Assembly: GCF_020085105.1 (NCBI RefSeq)
Contig: NC_058051.1
Coordinates: 21,403,955-21,467,954, forward strand
Reading direction: 5' to 3'
Source of the DNA: Siniperca chuatsi
Lineage: Eukaryota; Chordata; Actinopteri; Centrarchiformes; Sinipercidae
Length of the DNA stretch: 64,000 bases
Part shown: positions 44,580-59,500 of the stretch, piece by piece
Position numbering within the stretch: position 1 is the stretch's first letter
How the letters are laid out: every line of letters begins with the position of its first letter
Made by a program: the position numbers and the translations under genes
Notes under the pieces: generated by a model
What the model was told of the DNA's origin: nothing
Databases searched by the model: none
Seen by the model: only the letters and a program-made list of their open reading frames with translations

Positions 44580-47500
44580 TTAGAGAGAGTTGGCTGTGAT
44601 GAAGACGTAGATCTTGGCCTGGAAAGTGGTGAACGTCCCCTGTCTCCAAAGCTTCATCTCCACATTGATTAAGAAATCCCTTGGACCCTCAACCTGTCGA
44701 TGCAAGTACACAGCACCCGTGTAGGCATTCAGCTTCCGGGTGCTGAAGTAGTTTTCCTCATTTCCCTCCGTGATGCTGACGATGACGTTGTCTCCCGAGT
44801 AGGCAGGGGAGGGTCCGATGCGGAAGATCTGAGCAGGTATGACGATGTTGGACTGGAAGCTGAGGTAATAGTAGGTGATTCTCAGAGGAGAGTTTTGACA
44901 CTCCAGGTAGTTAGGACAGCTGATCCGCTCACAGCGCCTACAAGGGACACAAGGAAGGCAAGGAAAGATAAGGTAAGGCAACTTTATTTGTATAGCAAGT
45001 TTCAACAACAGGGCAGTTCAAAGTGCTTTACAAAAGACATAAAAGGTGTTAAGACAAGATTTATTGTCTTATAGGGAGGGTCAGACATGTTAAGAGATAA
45101 TAATTCAAGCATAATGTTACAATATGAATTATTATAAAATCAGTTCCCTCTACATTATTACTTACTGAAACAACAGAGAATCAAATATATCAAAAAGAGA
45201 GATAAAGCAAACAAAGAATATACATGTGTTAAGCAGATTGCCCAACAGTTAAACTGATTGATGCCATCTAATGCTGATTTACAAGTTGTCCTGATCCACT
45301 TTAAATGGATTTTTGTTATCCTTTTACTCCCCTCCCTCTTCTTGTTTTAAGGAAAAACTCCCCAAAATTTGATCCTTCATAGAATTATCTAACCTCAACG
45401 TGAAAAACGTACCAGAATATCAATGAGGCATCATGCTGAACACTGGTATGGGTTTTAAACAGATTTTATCACTTACGTGTCGGACACTTTGCGGTAGTTT
45501 GGTGGACAGTTGAGAGAAAGGCAGCGGTACCCTCCTTGGATGTTGTAGCAGGTCTCGGCTAGAGAGCAGTTATGGGCCCCTGTGGCACACTCATCGATAT
45601 CTAATACACACAGTTAATGCACAAGGGCTGGTTTACTGCCTGGAGCCGAGGAAACGTGTGTTAGTCACAGGACAGTTTGAGGAAAAGCCTCATTGCTGAA
45701 ATATGTAAGAAAAAAACTAGTCCTTGTGGGTAAAGATAAAAGATAAAAAAAACTGCTCAAGTAAAAAATTCAAATTAGTGAGACAAGATTTTTAGTCCAA
45801 TAAAGTTTTATAGCCTGTGTAATTACTGAGCCACTGTAAAAGTACCAATTATATTTATCTGAGCAGAACATTACTATACACTCTATGTAGAGTTAAATGG
45901 ATGCAGAGACATTTTTAAAATCAATTTCAGAGCAGAACTCAATGTGGTACACTTGTAATGAAGCAGCTACAGTACATTGAGTGTAGGCATTTTGTTGGTT
46001 TTGTTTTTTAGAGGAATATTCACCTCTGCAAGAGCGTCCATTTGGAGACATGGTGTATCCATATTCAGGACAAGCACACTGGTAACTGCCAGGAATGTTC
46101 ACACACTTATAGGTACACAGATGGCCAATGCTCTGGGAACACTCGTCAATGTCTGGGCAACAAGGAGGAAGTAAATCATGTGAAATTGATTCATAAACTT
46201 GTCCAAACATTAGTTTGGTATAAATATGGTATTTGTGGTGTGTAATAGACTGTGCCCCACCTTCACAGGTGTGCCCATCCTCCCTGAGGTGGTAGCCCTG
46301 TCTGCAGTAACACTGGTAGGAACCGTAGATATTGGCACACTCCTGACTGCATGGGCTGGCCAAACACTCATTCACATCTGGAGATTAGAGGTTAGAGCTC
46401 ATTACTGTCACAATTCACTTGATCAAAGGATTTTCAATGTTTTTATCCTAACATATAAACAAGATGTTGTTATTAAGCCAATTATGTTTTTACTGGTTTG
46501 TGCTTGAAGGCATGGTATGACATACAGTATAATACACTAATACCTCTAACTGCCATCCCTCTTCAGCAATATGCTGTACAGTGGCCAGCTTTAATATCAG
46601 CTCAGTCTAGGAATTTCACTGTTCATACACACACACACACACACACACACACAAGCCTGGTACACCAACAAACACAGACATACACACAGGCATATTTTCA
46701 CGTGCAGATTCACAAAAACATACACATGCACCAACACGTACACATGGATGCACTTTCTCACATCCATGCAGGCAAACATTAATACACACACACCTTCACA
46801 GTTCTTGCCATCGACGGATAAGCGGAAGCCAGGGGTACACGAGCATTCATAAGAGCCTGGGGTGTTCTCACAGGTCTGGGCACACAGGCGGCCTGGGTAG
46901 CGCCAGCACTCATTTACATCTGAGAGGAAGAAGCATTGTCATCATACCTCTGTAAGTGTGTATTGCATTTATGTATTCGCACTTATGTGTGCAAGTGCAC
47001 GTGTGCAACCAAGCATGAACGGGTTTGTTGTCCTCCACGGCCGCGTACGTGTGCGTGTCAATGCGAGTGCGATGTGAGGGGACCAGCTGCCTGCTGATAG
47101 TCTAAACACTTGAGCAGAGTCCATTATCATGAGAGTCACAACACAGTGAATCACAAACAGAGGGAGCAGCAGCAGCAAGCAGCAGGGGCAGAACAGAGTC
47201 CTCTGCAGCAGGAGACGTGATCGGCCCATTGGATACTGCAGGAGCCAGCAGCTGAGCCGGGGAAACAGCAGCAGCTCTTCCACCGCAGAATAATAAACAG
47301 GAGCAGCAGAGTAGGCAGACAAAGAAGAGGGGTGGCTGTACAGTAGTGCAAAAGAGTGATAAAAAAGTGATGAAAGGCAAAAGGAAGGGAAGGAGAGAAC
47401 AGAATGAGCAGGGAACTGAGAGACAGGCGGGTGAAAGCAAAATTTATAAAGCTCCACTTTTTTTCTCTTAAAACGCAGCATGTGTACTACTTCTGCATGA

Positions 47501-50500
47501 TGATATGTTTGATGGTCAACACACCTACACACATCCTCCTGAATGAGTCATACTGATAGCCTGTCTGGCAGTCACAACGATAGGAACCAGGCAGATTGTG
47601 GCACAGCTGGCCCTCGCCACATCGATGCAGAGCGCCCTGACACTCGTCCACATCTACAAAACACAAATGAATGGTAAAAAGATGAAAAAATCTATTAAAT
47701 GACAATGATAACATTCAGCCGCCACCACTTCATGAATGAATGCAATTTGTTCACGTGAACAACTTCAAATCGTACCAATACATCTGGATCCATCAGGACT
47801 GGCATGATAGCCACGGCTACATATTATCTTCCTATGGCACATGTAGGATCCCACTGTGTTGATGCAGTTAAATTCCAGGCTACATGGCTGGGCCAAAGTG
47901 CCACACTCATCAATGTCTGTTACAGAGAGAGAGGGAGAGAGAGAGAGAGAGAGAGAGAGAAGGACCGAGAGAGATGAAGATGAAGAAAGACAGAAGAAGA
48001 GGCACAAAGGCAAGGCATGCTCTTTAGCCATACTGATATCAAAGCACACACACATCACACAGTTGCATTCCCTTGGATAACTTTGTTGTGTGTGTGTCTG
48101 ACATTTTCTCAATTTTCTCATTTCTCAGAGCATTGCTTTTACACTTCTTTTACGGGGCGTCGGCTGCCTCGACATGCCCCAGTTCCTGCCCCTGGGGGCT
48201 AATTCCACAGCATCAGTTTGTACTGGAGGAGGACAGAGGATTGGCTTTTATCCACCCCTCTGCAGCCCCTAACAGCAACCTCTCTGATCTCCTGTCTGTG
48301 TGGCATTTAACCCCTCTGTAACTGTAGCTGCGCTTATCCACCTGCATGATGTACAGCCGTGCGTCTACATGGACTATGATTCACCTGTGGGGAAATTTTG
48401 TGCTAGGCCCGGTTCACTCACTTGCTTGGGAACAAGATTAGGAATCTCTAAAAACAAAAACAATATTCACCGTACCATACTGTAAAACCAGGCTGAAGAC
48501 CCATGTTTGCTTGTTTAACTCTCATAGAGTGACACATATTCATAATGAATTACATTTTTCTTATTCCAAACAAACGCTTTTTCACTTTATTTACCCTATT
48601 AGCACAATTAAAACCAGAAAAAAACATGTCTAATTGAATGAAAACCTCCATTCATTCTACCCTCAATCCCTTGCCCAAGACTGGGAACAATTGCAAACCT
48701 CGCTGTAAAGGACATTAGCAATTATAATATCATTTCAGTAAGAATGGGATTTCCCTTACCTATACAGTTGCCTTGTGCATCCCGGTTAAAGCCCACAGGA
48801 CATTGAGGTTTAGGGTTGCACCTGAAGGAGCCCAGGGTATTCACACACTCAAAGCCGAGCCCACAGTTATGGCTCTGCTGCACACACTCATTGATATCTG
48901 AGGAAGAAGATGAATAAATTAGTTAATCAAACATTATTAGTTTCAGCCTAATAATCCACTACATGTGTTAACTACAGTGTATGCTACCAGATACATACAT
49001 GTCATGCCATATTTCACCACTAGATGTCACTATGGTTAAATGGCAGATTGTACAAGTACTCATTTTTACTGCTGTTCATCTATCATAAAGCTTCCACTGT
49101 CAATACTCCAGAGGTTAATCAGGAGTAAAATAATTGTATTACAAAATCTTATCTATACTAACCACTCTTGTTACAATCAGAATGGCCTGAATTTCAACTA
49201 GATGAATACATCTAATGAGTCAAATCAGCAGAAGTCACATGCAGTAGTCTTTTCGTGCAGTGTAGGAATTAACAGTGCTGTATATTCCCCCAGAGTCCTC
49301 ACCTGTCTACCAGGGGATTTACCTCCTGTCAATCAGACATCCACATCTGTTGCCATAGTATGAACCAAAGCTGGAGGGAAATCACAGTCTCAAAAGAACA
49401 GAAAATGTGGTGCATGCGTGTGTGTGTGTGTGTGTGCATAATGCACGAGTGTTATGTTTTCTTCTTAGTTTCTTTATGTTTTCAAGCAGGCTTGAAGGAT
49501 TTCACCACTGTAATTGCTGTATAGAGACCTAAACCAGCTATGGCAGGCAGCCCTGCTGATATACTGTAGGGTAGGTCTCTAAACAGCAGAAAGTGATTGA
49601 GCTTCTGACACGAGCCTGGCAGAGACAGCAAGAGCTGAGTGAGCCCGACACCGACGAAGACAGAGAGAGAAAATCCAGGAATAAATGTGTGAGTGATTGG
49701 CAGTTGCCTCCCTCCCAGTAAAGGCAACAGGCTCGAGGATCCTACAAAGGTCAAAGAGTCCACTTGCTGTATGTAAGAATTTAACCCCTTGAACCCTTGG
49801 TTGTTTTTCCCCTGTTTTCACTCCCTTTATTTTCAGGCTAATGGCAGATTGAAAAATCTCAACACTGCATATGTTAGCAAGACATGTCATATAGTGTTAT
49901 TTCCAGAATAAGTTTGGCTGAATGCCATCAAGACACTATGCATGTGCAAGGACACTTTTTTAATAGAATAGCTTTACACAATTTAAAATTGTTTGGGTTT
50001 TTAGCCATTCTAATGGCATGGCTCTATGCAGGGTAATGCCAATCTGTTGTTCGGTCGGTTGGTATACCACTTCGGCCCAGACTGAAATATCTCAACAATT
50101 ATTATGAAATTACAGGAATTAGTGATTCCCAGGCGATTAATCATAATGACTTTGGTGATACTCTGACTTTTCCTCTAGCATCACCATGAGATTTGTGGTT
50201 TTGAGTGAAATATCTCAACAACTTTTGGATGGCTTGCCATGAAATTTTGTACAGACATTCATGTCACCCTCAGGATGAATTGTAATAACTTTGGGGATCC
50301 TCTGACCTTTCATCTAGCATCATCATCAAGTCAAATGTTTAATTTGTCCAGTACTTTATGACCAAACACCTGCAAAACTAATGACATTCCCATCAGCCTC
50401 AGCTGTACTTTGTGTTTAGTGCTAATTAGCTAATTAACATTAGCAAATGTTAGCATGCTAACATACTAAACTGAAGATGGTGAGCATCATACCTGCTAAA

Positions 50501-53500
50501 CCTCAGCGGGTTAGTATTGTGATTGTGAGCATGTTGCCATGCTGGGGTTAGCTTTTAGCTAAAAGCACTGCTGTGCCTAAACACAGCCTCACAGACTCTT
50601 TGTTTTGTTTGTCTCTATTTCCAGTGTTTTCTTTTAATATCTGTATATGAATGAAGTATGAATGCTTAGATTAGAATATCAGTGTTCCAGGGATATAACA
50701 ACCACGTTGACAGGACATTATCTGCCTTTGTACTGTCAAAAAATCCACTGATTGTGTAAAACATTAAAAAAACCCCACCCCTTCTCACTACTGTTTTTTT
50801 TTTCTTATTTCCATTTATGATTAATATGTTTTGGCCCTAATATCCCCACCATGCTTTGGATGATGTAAACAGGAAGTGTAATGTTGCCATGAGTTACTAA
50901 CTTAGTTGTAGGATACACTTTTGCACCTAATATTGTTTACATTTTGGCAAATCTGCACTATACAATACTACACTATACTGCTGTATTAGCTGCAAACAAT
51001 TCATGTTTGCACTGTAACCATGGATATACAGACAATCAACTGGATTGTTTTTGATGGTGAAAAAAATCAAAATTTGATGAGTATGTGCCAAGGTCTTAAA
51101 TAAGAAACTGCTTTAACTGGAAAGAGTAAGTTGTACTGATTTAGGTAATATATGTATGACATCTGGGCATTCTGGTTTGATTGAGCTATGACGCCAAACA
51201 GAAAGGGTAATTTTTGGCACAAAATGTGTCAATCTGTTGCTAAGACTGTTGAACACACTGGGTAACGAAGACAGTGAACATTGATGCAAGATTGCACAAT
51301 TAATTTATGATCTTAACTGAGTCATTCTGTTTAGAGAAGGGAGATTCAGATTCTCCCAGTGTGGTGACTTTGCTTCATTTGTGAGAGGAGGAAAAAGGAG
51401 CATTTCATTACAGTTTCTTAGTCAGCCATGAATAGGGAATAGCTGGCGCAACACAAAGATACTTATTCACTCCGCACTACTGCTGATGGCCTGAAGTGGC
51501 AGCTGTTTGGAGGCTTACCGTTAAACATACTTTCTTGTTAAATGCTCATTTTGCCTGATTGAACATTCTTTAGGTTCACAAGGAGCTGCAGATTGGCCGA
51601 GTCATCCCTCTGCAGTGGCAAACAGCACTTACAGCAACTAAACTCTAAAACTCATCTTAGGGGTCCTTCTTTCTGAACACTGCTGCTGCTTTATGAATGA
51701 GACCTTTACACAGGCCCAATTTATGGTGCATGGAAATAATGAGATGTATAGGGAGGTTTACTATTGCATCTCAGAGTTGGGCACCACCCACAAAGACAAG
51801 CCAGGCAGCTCTTCATAATGAGAGTTAACAGCAAGCAAATACTATGGAAATGGCTCTCTGGAGTAATACTTCTCATTATTCCCTCTTGTCTGTGTGCTCA
51901 CATGTGAAATTACAGAATCGCTGGACGTGAAGAGTTAAAAAAAAATCTCATTTTCAATACTTACTCACATGGGTGGTAAAAGGGATTGTTTGCCTGAACA
52001 ATGTGCTTTCCTTACATTGTGAACATGAAGTAATACAAATGCTCCCCTGCAGGTATTTACAACATATTCACTGTGGGTGGAAGTGAATACTTTGATGCTG
52101 ATAAGGTGTGGTGTACCTTCACAAATGTCGTTGTTGATCAGGTATCCCGGGGGACAGGTGATCAGTCTCTGACAGCTATAACTCCCTGCAGTGTTCACGC
52201 AGCGCTCGTTCAACTGGCAGGCATGTGTGGACAAACACTCATTTATGTCTGGATGTTTAAAAAAAGAATATAAAAAAACAAATTTGTCAGTGTGAAGAAA
52301 GAGAATAAATAAGTAAAAGTGCACAGTAGAAGACGCTGGATGAATAGGTTTAGAAAAAGCAGACAAGGAGATGTACAAAAATACCATCAACTGAGCCGTG
52401 GCCTGTCATCAACAGTCAGCAGTTAGAAACAGATTAAAGAGACAGGTTGGACCCTCCTCTGGGAGAGAGATTAGGAGCAAGGCCACTGGGTATAACATTC
52501 ACACAATGTGAAACTTGTCACCATACTGAGCTGCTCTCTGTGTCACTGCCACGGTTTGCTGCTGTCAAGCAGGAAACAGACCAGTGGTTATGGCTTAACT
52601 AAGACATATCCCCAGGGAGACAGCTTAGAGACATAGAGCTGCAGCTGATCAGCCTCATGATAAAACACACAGTCCACCACCATTGTGAGTGGAAATAAAG
52701 GGTAGATATGGGATGCAGTTGGTAAGATATATCGTGATAATGCATGGATAGTTGCAATGATCCCTCTGGTAGAGACTCAGTTCAGGAACACGATGAAAAG
52801 AACGTCTCCCATTTATATCTTTTTTTTTGTCTGAATCACAGTGTGTTGCTGAGAATGAAGGGGATTAGGGCTGTATCTCCAAATCTAGAGGCGCTGATTG
52901 GAGAAAAAGACAAATCAGTGGCAGACAGTCTTGCCAAGAAACTCTCCTCAACTGGAACCAAACTCCTCTGGCTGAAAAAGAAGAACTGAAATCAGGGCTA
53001 AAATTGCGAGCCATTTTTAACTTCTATGATTGCATACAATTTCCACATGCTACCCTGGTGTGATGTAAGAAAATGTTTTCAGCATTATAACTAAGTTCCT
53101 TACCCTCACAGGAGCGTCCATCAGCCATAAGGGAGAATCCTGGGAAACAGGAGCATTGTGGCCTTCCGCCCACTGAGGTGCAGTGTTGCTTACATGGGCT
53201 GTTTCCTGAAAATAATACTGTATAGTGAGGTCAAATCTAATATATATGAAATATACTATACTACAATCTCCACACAACAACATTTAGGGTGAAACAAAGG
53301 GGAGCTTTGTGGTTCTGGGTGGGAGACAAGAACACTATTTACTGTATTGCCGTTTGCTCATTTCCTTTTTCCAGGTTGATCCCTGACCTGGTCATATTGT
53401 ATTTCCTACTTTTGGCGCACAGTGTGATAGACCTCCACCCTGGTGTCATGGAAACCAAACAAGAGAAACAAAATGTGACCCTGCACAGTTTATGATATGG

Positions 53501-56500
53501 AGAACTCGTGAGAAAGAGTGGCTGATGCTGAAAACAAACTAACCTTTGATACCATCTCGCCACTTATGTTTTGACATTTGCAGCACAATTACATTTCATG
53601 GAAAGGGTGAGTTTGAAATTATAACATGTCAATCTGTAGCAGCCAGTGCTGGCTTCTCCTCTACACGTATTCGACTACATCAAGATGCATGTTCCAGTCT
53701 CTGATTAAGCCATAAGGATGAATGAAAGTGCTCAGTGTGGGCTGTCAGGCCTGCAGCTCCCTCTCCCTTCATTAAGCTGTACGTTTCTAACCTTCACAGG
53801 GGTTGAGTGGGACACGGGGCTGGGTGGGAGGCGGAAGCGGTGAAGTGGGCTCCACTGCCGCTCTGTCATCCTCTTTCAGTCTGTTCTCCTCGTCCACCGT
53901 CTCTGCAGAAACATGAATAATCTCATCACACTGTAATCAAGAATTCCACCTCTCCATCTACTGCGGTCTTAGTTAGAGGCTTAAAACTTGTGCAATTCCT
54001 GCATCTTCATCCAACGATATAAAGCTAGTAGCAACAGATGAAAGTTGTTATAGCAGTGACGGTGAGACAGGAAAAAACACTGCCTGCAGACAAACATTTG
54101 GTTTTATTAGTGAGCTCTATCCCTCACTGTAATTTGCTGAGAGCTCTGGCATTAGTATCCTGTTGAGACAGGTATGTGTTGGTGAAAGACACTATTGATT
54201 AAAGTCTGGTACACGTCACATTACCTGAAAATATTTCTAAACTGTACATCTGAGCAGACCTTCAGTTTGTGCAAAGAATGATTTTTAAATAGTGAAAATG
54301 CTTTTTTCATCAGCTGAAAAGCAGTTTGACAACAGCAGATATGTGATTAGTTGAGCATTGCTGTCAGTCCAGGAAAGGGATGTTAGTGTGTGATTAAAAG
54401 AACTATTATTAGGCAGTATCAGGGCTTGCAGACAGGAAGGAACTCAAAGAGACCAGGAAAATAATACACTGTGAATCTGTAGACAAATTACGACAAATGG
54501 GATCTTCCTGACAGGAATGTGGAGTGTAAATCATATTTCAAAAACAAATGGCACAGAGAGTCGCTTTCCTGTGTACAGGCATCACTGGAAATGTCGGCTA
54601 GCACTGTGTGACAAAGTAAGATTGGTGGCCTTCACTTTACCTTGTGCACAAGTGACGGTGTCCTCTTGCAGCACGTATCCAGGGAAGCATTCACACCGGA
54701 AAGAGCCTGGCGTGTTGACACATCTGTGGTGGCAGATGTTGCCCTCATATATCAGGCACTCATCCATGTCCTCCACCTCAATAGGACCCTCCACTGCATT
54801 CTCCCCATCCCGCTCCTCACCAATGGAGAAGGCCTCTTTAGGGTACAGGCTGTCAGATGCTGCCACACACAGAGAGAGTGGCTGTTGTTCTCACAGGCAA
54901 TTAAACCGTATAATGATATAAAACTGCATAAAAAGTTTTAAATAGTTTTACCACTTTCCCTAAAGGAAAACACCTTTTAAATATAATAATTACAAGGAAG
55001 ACACAATGGCCACAATGATAGGAGGATTTATTTTCTTGTTCATTTTTATTGTAATGTTTAGGGGATAAATACACAGCATCAACCACTGCCACGTACCACA
55101 TTATTCATATCCTAAACAAGTTAGCAACACCCTTCCTTAGATGGGTTCTTAAAAATACACATGGAACATAACAAGATGCACAAAATAGAAAATACAAGTT
55201 ACACTAAAAATACTATGTAGATGTATATATAATGATATGATTAATGTCTTTCTTTTTGCTTTGTGTTTGTGTCATCTTTCTGTATTTCTGTGTCTAATCC
55301 CAAATGGGATGGGCCAAATGTTTGTCATGACGTGGAAATAAAAATTACCTAACTAACTAACTAACCCTAAAAGAAGAATACATCGTAATGAAAGGCACCT
55401 GATTACCCATGACCACAAGGCAGATAACTCTTCGAAAAACTGTTTTACTGTAACATGAATTTGAAATGAGCCAAGTTTTTCACCCTGTAGCCAAAACCAA
55501 ATCAGTGCAAGAATACTGCCAACAACATAGTGGTTTACTGAAAAAGGATTTAATGCAATGTCAGGCAGGCAGACAGGCACTAGGTCTCTTAGAATTACAG
55601 TACTGGGGGGATCTGGGCTATTATATTTTGTTCTGGGAGGCCAATGAGGCGTACTATTTTTCAGTAGGGTTGGGGGACCTTGCTACAATGCTTCCTTTTA
55701 AAAGCTAGTATAAAGAAAATCAATTGTCTTTGGTTTAAATCAGTACTTTTCCCTGGCAGTGCACCGGTGTGTATTACAGTGCATCCGGAAAGTATTTACA
55801 GCGCTTCACTTTTTCCACATTTTGTTGTTAGAGCCTTATTCCAAAATGGATTAAATTCATTATTTTCCTCTAAATTCAACAAACAATACCCCATAATAGC
55901 AACATGAAAGAAGTTTGTTAGAAATCTTTGCAAATGTACTAAAAATAAATAACGAAAAAAATCAGATGTACTCAAAGTATTCAAAGCCTTTGCCATGACA
56001 CTCAAAATTGAGCTCAGGTCCATCCCGAGGGCCTTAGTCAGGGAGGTGACCAAGAACCTGATGATCACTCTGACAGAGCTCCAGCGTTTCTCTGTGGAGA
56101 GAGGAGAACCTTCCAGAAGAACAACCATCTCTGCAGCACTCCACCAATCAGGCCAGATGGAAGCCACTCCTCAGTAAAAGGCACATGACAGCCCACCTGG
56201 AGTTTGCCAAAAGGCACCTGAAGGACTCTCAGACCATGAGAAACAAAATTCTCCAGTCTGATGAAACAAAGATTGAACTCTTTGGCCTGAATGGCATGCG
56301 TCATGTCTGGAAGAAACCAGGCACTGCTCATCACCTGGCCAACACCATCCCTACAGTGAAGCATGGTGGTGGTAGCATCATGCTGTGGGGACGTTTTCCA
56401 GCGGCAGGAACTGGGAGACTAGTCTGGACCGAGGGAAAGATGAATGCAGCAATGTACAGAGACATCCTTGATGAAAACCTGCTCCAGAGCGCTCTGGACC

Positions 56501-59500
56501 TCAGAGTGGGGCGAAGGTTCATCTTCCAACAAGACAACGACCTTCAGCACACAGCCAAGATAACAAAGGAGTGGCTATGGGACAACTCTGTGAATGTCCT
56601 TGAGTGGCCCAGCCAGAGCCCAGACTTGAACTCTATTGAACATCTCTGGAGAGATCTACAAATGGCTGTGCACCGACGCTCCCCATCCAACCTGATGGAG
56701 CTTGAGAGGTCCTGCAAAGAAGACTGGGAGAAAATGGGTGTGCCAAGCTTGTAGCATCATACTCAAAAAGACTCGAGGCTGTAATTGGTGCCAAAGGTGC
56801 TTCAAGAAATTGTTGAGCAAAGGCTTTTTTTTTTTTGCAAAGATTTCAAAAAAACTTCTTTCACGTTGTCATTATGGGGTATTGTTTGTAGTATTTTGAG
56901 GAAAATAATGAATTTAATCCATTCTGGAATAAGGCTGTAACATAACAAAATGTGGAAAAAGTGAAGCGTGGTGAATACTTTCCGGATACACTGTACTTTC
57001 CCCCGCCCAACAATATCCCCTACCTTGGCATAGAGCATTCAATGTATGTGTATTTGCGTGTGCAATTATTTCTTGACAGTACCTTTTTTTGGTGGTGGTG
57101 TAGGGTTTAGAGCGGGCCTCTCTCTGACAGAGTGCCAGCTGTCTTGATTCCCAGCTCTGCTCTCCTCCCCCTTGCAGCAGGTTAGAAAGACGTGTCTGCA
57201 GTGGAAGCCCAGGTACTGGTGGGCTTCGCAGTGATGCCCCTCACTGCGGAACTGCAGCCCCAGAGAGCAGCAATCACAGCATTCCTGCAGGATAGCAGTC
57301 AGACTTTACATATGTAGTCATGGATCATGTAGCTCTTTAGAGCAGCTGCTATACTTGGAAGACATTTCAAAATCCATTTTATGAAAAAGACTACACTCAG
57401 TGGTCTATACTATATGCAAGATTTGTTTTTAGCCACACTAGCGGCTCAGTTCTAAGGGTGGCTGGTCTGACCACTTTGGTCAGACTGAAATATCTTCCAT
57501 CAGATGGATTGCTATTAAATTTTGTACTGACATCATGGTCCGCAGAGGATTACTGACTTTAGTGATCTCCTGACTTTTCCTCTAGCGCCACCATGAGGTT
57601 GCCATGTTTTTTAGTGAAATGTCTAAATATTGGATGGATTGTTGTGAAATTTGGTAGAGATATACATGGTGCCCAGAAGATGAATCCTTATGACTTTAGT
57701 GATCCTATGACTTTTGCCCTAGTGCCAACATCAGGTCAGTACTTTGGTTTTTAAGTTAAATTCAACAAGATTAAGAGTCTACAGCCACTGAGGCTATTTA
57801 GACATAGTTGTGCTAAATGCTAACGTGACCAAATACCTGCAAAACTAATGACATTCCCATCATTCTCAGCTGTACTTTGTATTTAGTGCTTGTTTAGCAA
57901 ATGTTAGCATGCTAAAAGATGGTGAACATGGTAAACATTACTTGCTGAACATCAGCATGTTAGCTTTGTCATTGTGCACATGTTAGCATGCTGATGTTAG
58001 CATTTACCACCACTGTGTCCATAGCCTCAGAGTATCTGTAGACTCTTAATCTTTTTGAATTGAACTTTGATAGTTACAAGCATCAATTTGGAGCAACTCT
58101 CCCCTTACTCACAGCCTCTCACTCTTCCTTGTAGCTCTCAGCAAGATCACCACTTAGAGTGCATGGGGGCATAGCGAAACATAAAACTGAAGTAATGACC
58201 ACTGTGATGTACCGTGACTCTGTAACTGGCATAATAATACTAAATCTACAGAGGTCCTACAGAAAGGTGGTGAAAGCCAATATTTAACAGCTGTACTGCA
58301 GCACAGAGTCGATAATGGCCCCATGCTGCTCAAGGGCCTCTGAGCAGGTGAGTAAGTATCCTTCAACACACAGGTCAGGTGGCAAATTGGGAATCTGGGC
58401 AAACATGATAGCGTTACACAGTCCCCATGACTTGACCCTCATTAACCGCCATAATAGCTTACCGTCTACCACTGCTACTGTTTTACCACATCAATTATCA
58501 GTCAGTGTTTCAACAATTTCAGAGAGGCCAAACAATTAATAAATAATGATAATAATAATAATAAACTTTATTTGTACAGCACCTTTCATTCAAAAAATGC
58601 AGCTCAATGTGCTTTACAACAAAGAAAATTACATGCACCGAGTGCTTCACATTGCAATTGGCATATGACATGTCCAATTGCTGAGGTCCACTTTGAAGAT
58701 AGTAAAGCTTTAGGACTGTGGGAACATTCAGTTGTAATTGATCCTAAATCATTTTATCTAAATTAAATAAGGTAATTGAATAACAGGGAATTGGCACCAC
58801 AGCAGTAATGCCCAGAGGAGATATCTAGAATAAAGTTGCTCAAACACGGCAGAGAGACTCTTACTGGCTACAGACTAGTACCATCTACACATGTTTTCAA
58901 TTCTACTGTGACTAATGCATTTATCAATTGCTAATTCAGACTATATTAGGCTTAATTTGAAATTTATAATGTCATTAAGTTTTACTGTGAACCCATTGAA
59001 CTGTGTTTGCCCTTGGTTTGCCGTGGTATCTGGTCACAAATACTTGCCTTGTAGGAATCGATCCCACATTTATTGCTGGCGTCCTCTTGACACATATCCC
59101 CTGCCCTGGCTACATTCATTCCAGCCAAACACCGACTTTCTCTCAGGAAACTGAGGCAGCACTGTTGTTGGGCAGTCCTGGCAGAGAAAAGCACAGAAGA
59201 GAAAGGACTGCAGAAGTGTTTGGACTGCATCTGTGGCCCTACAGCAACAACGAGTGAGCTGGCTGTTCTTCCCAGTGCTGCTACAGAGCTGACTGAAATG
59301 TGTTTTCAAGTTAAAATTTAATAAGAAGGAGATATTGAAATCAAAATCTTAATAATTTACCAGTCAAAGGTTAAATGGCAATTAACTGATCTTGCAAGAA
59401 AACACCTCATAATAACAAAAACATTTATTTGTCATTATGTCACTTCACTAATCTATCTTCAAATTCACTTTGTTGATAAGTCCAGTGAAGTAGATAAACA

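Noticed and set aside
46969..47532. 187-codon minus-strand open frame with hydrophobic Leu/Ser/Cys-rich stretches
   Set aside because: It lies in an fbln2 intron, overlaps a real exon only at its edge, has no domain, and its composition comes from TCC/GCAGCAG-rich sequence.
52744..52989. 81-codon plus-strand frame with a Lys-rich end
   Set aside because: It lies in an fbln2 intron, has no recognisable domain and no splice-linked partner.
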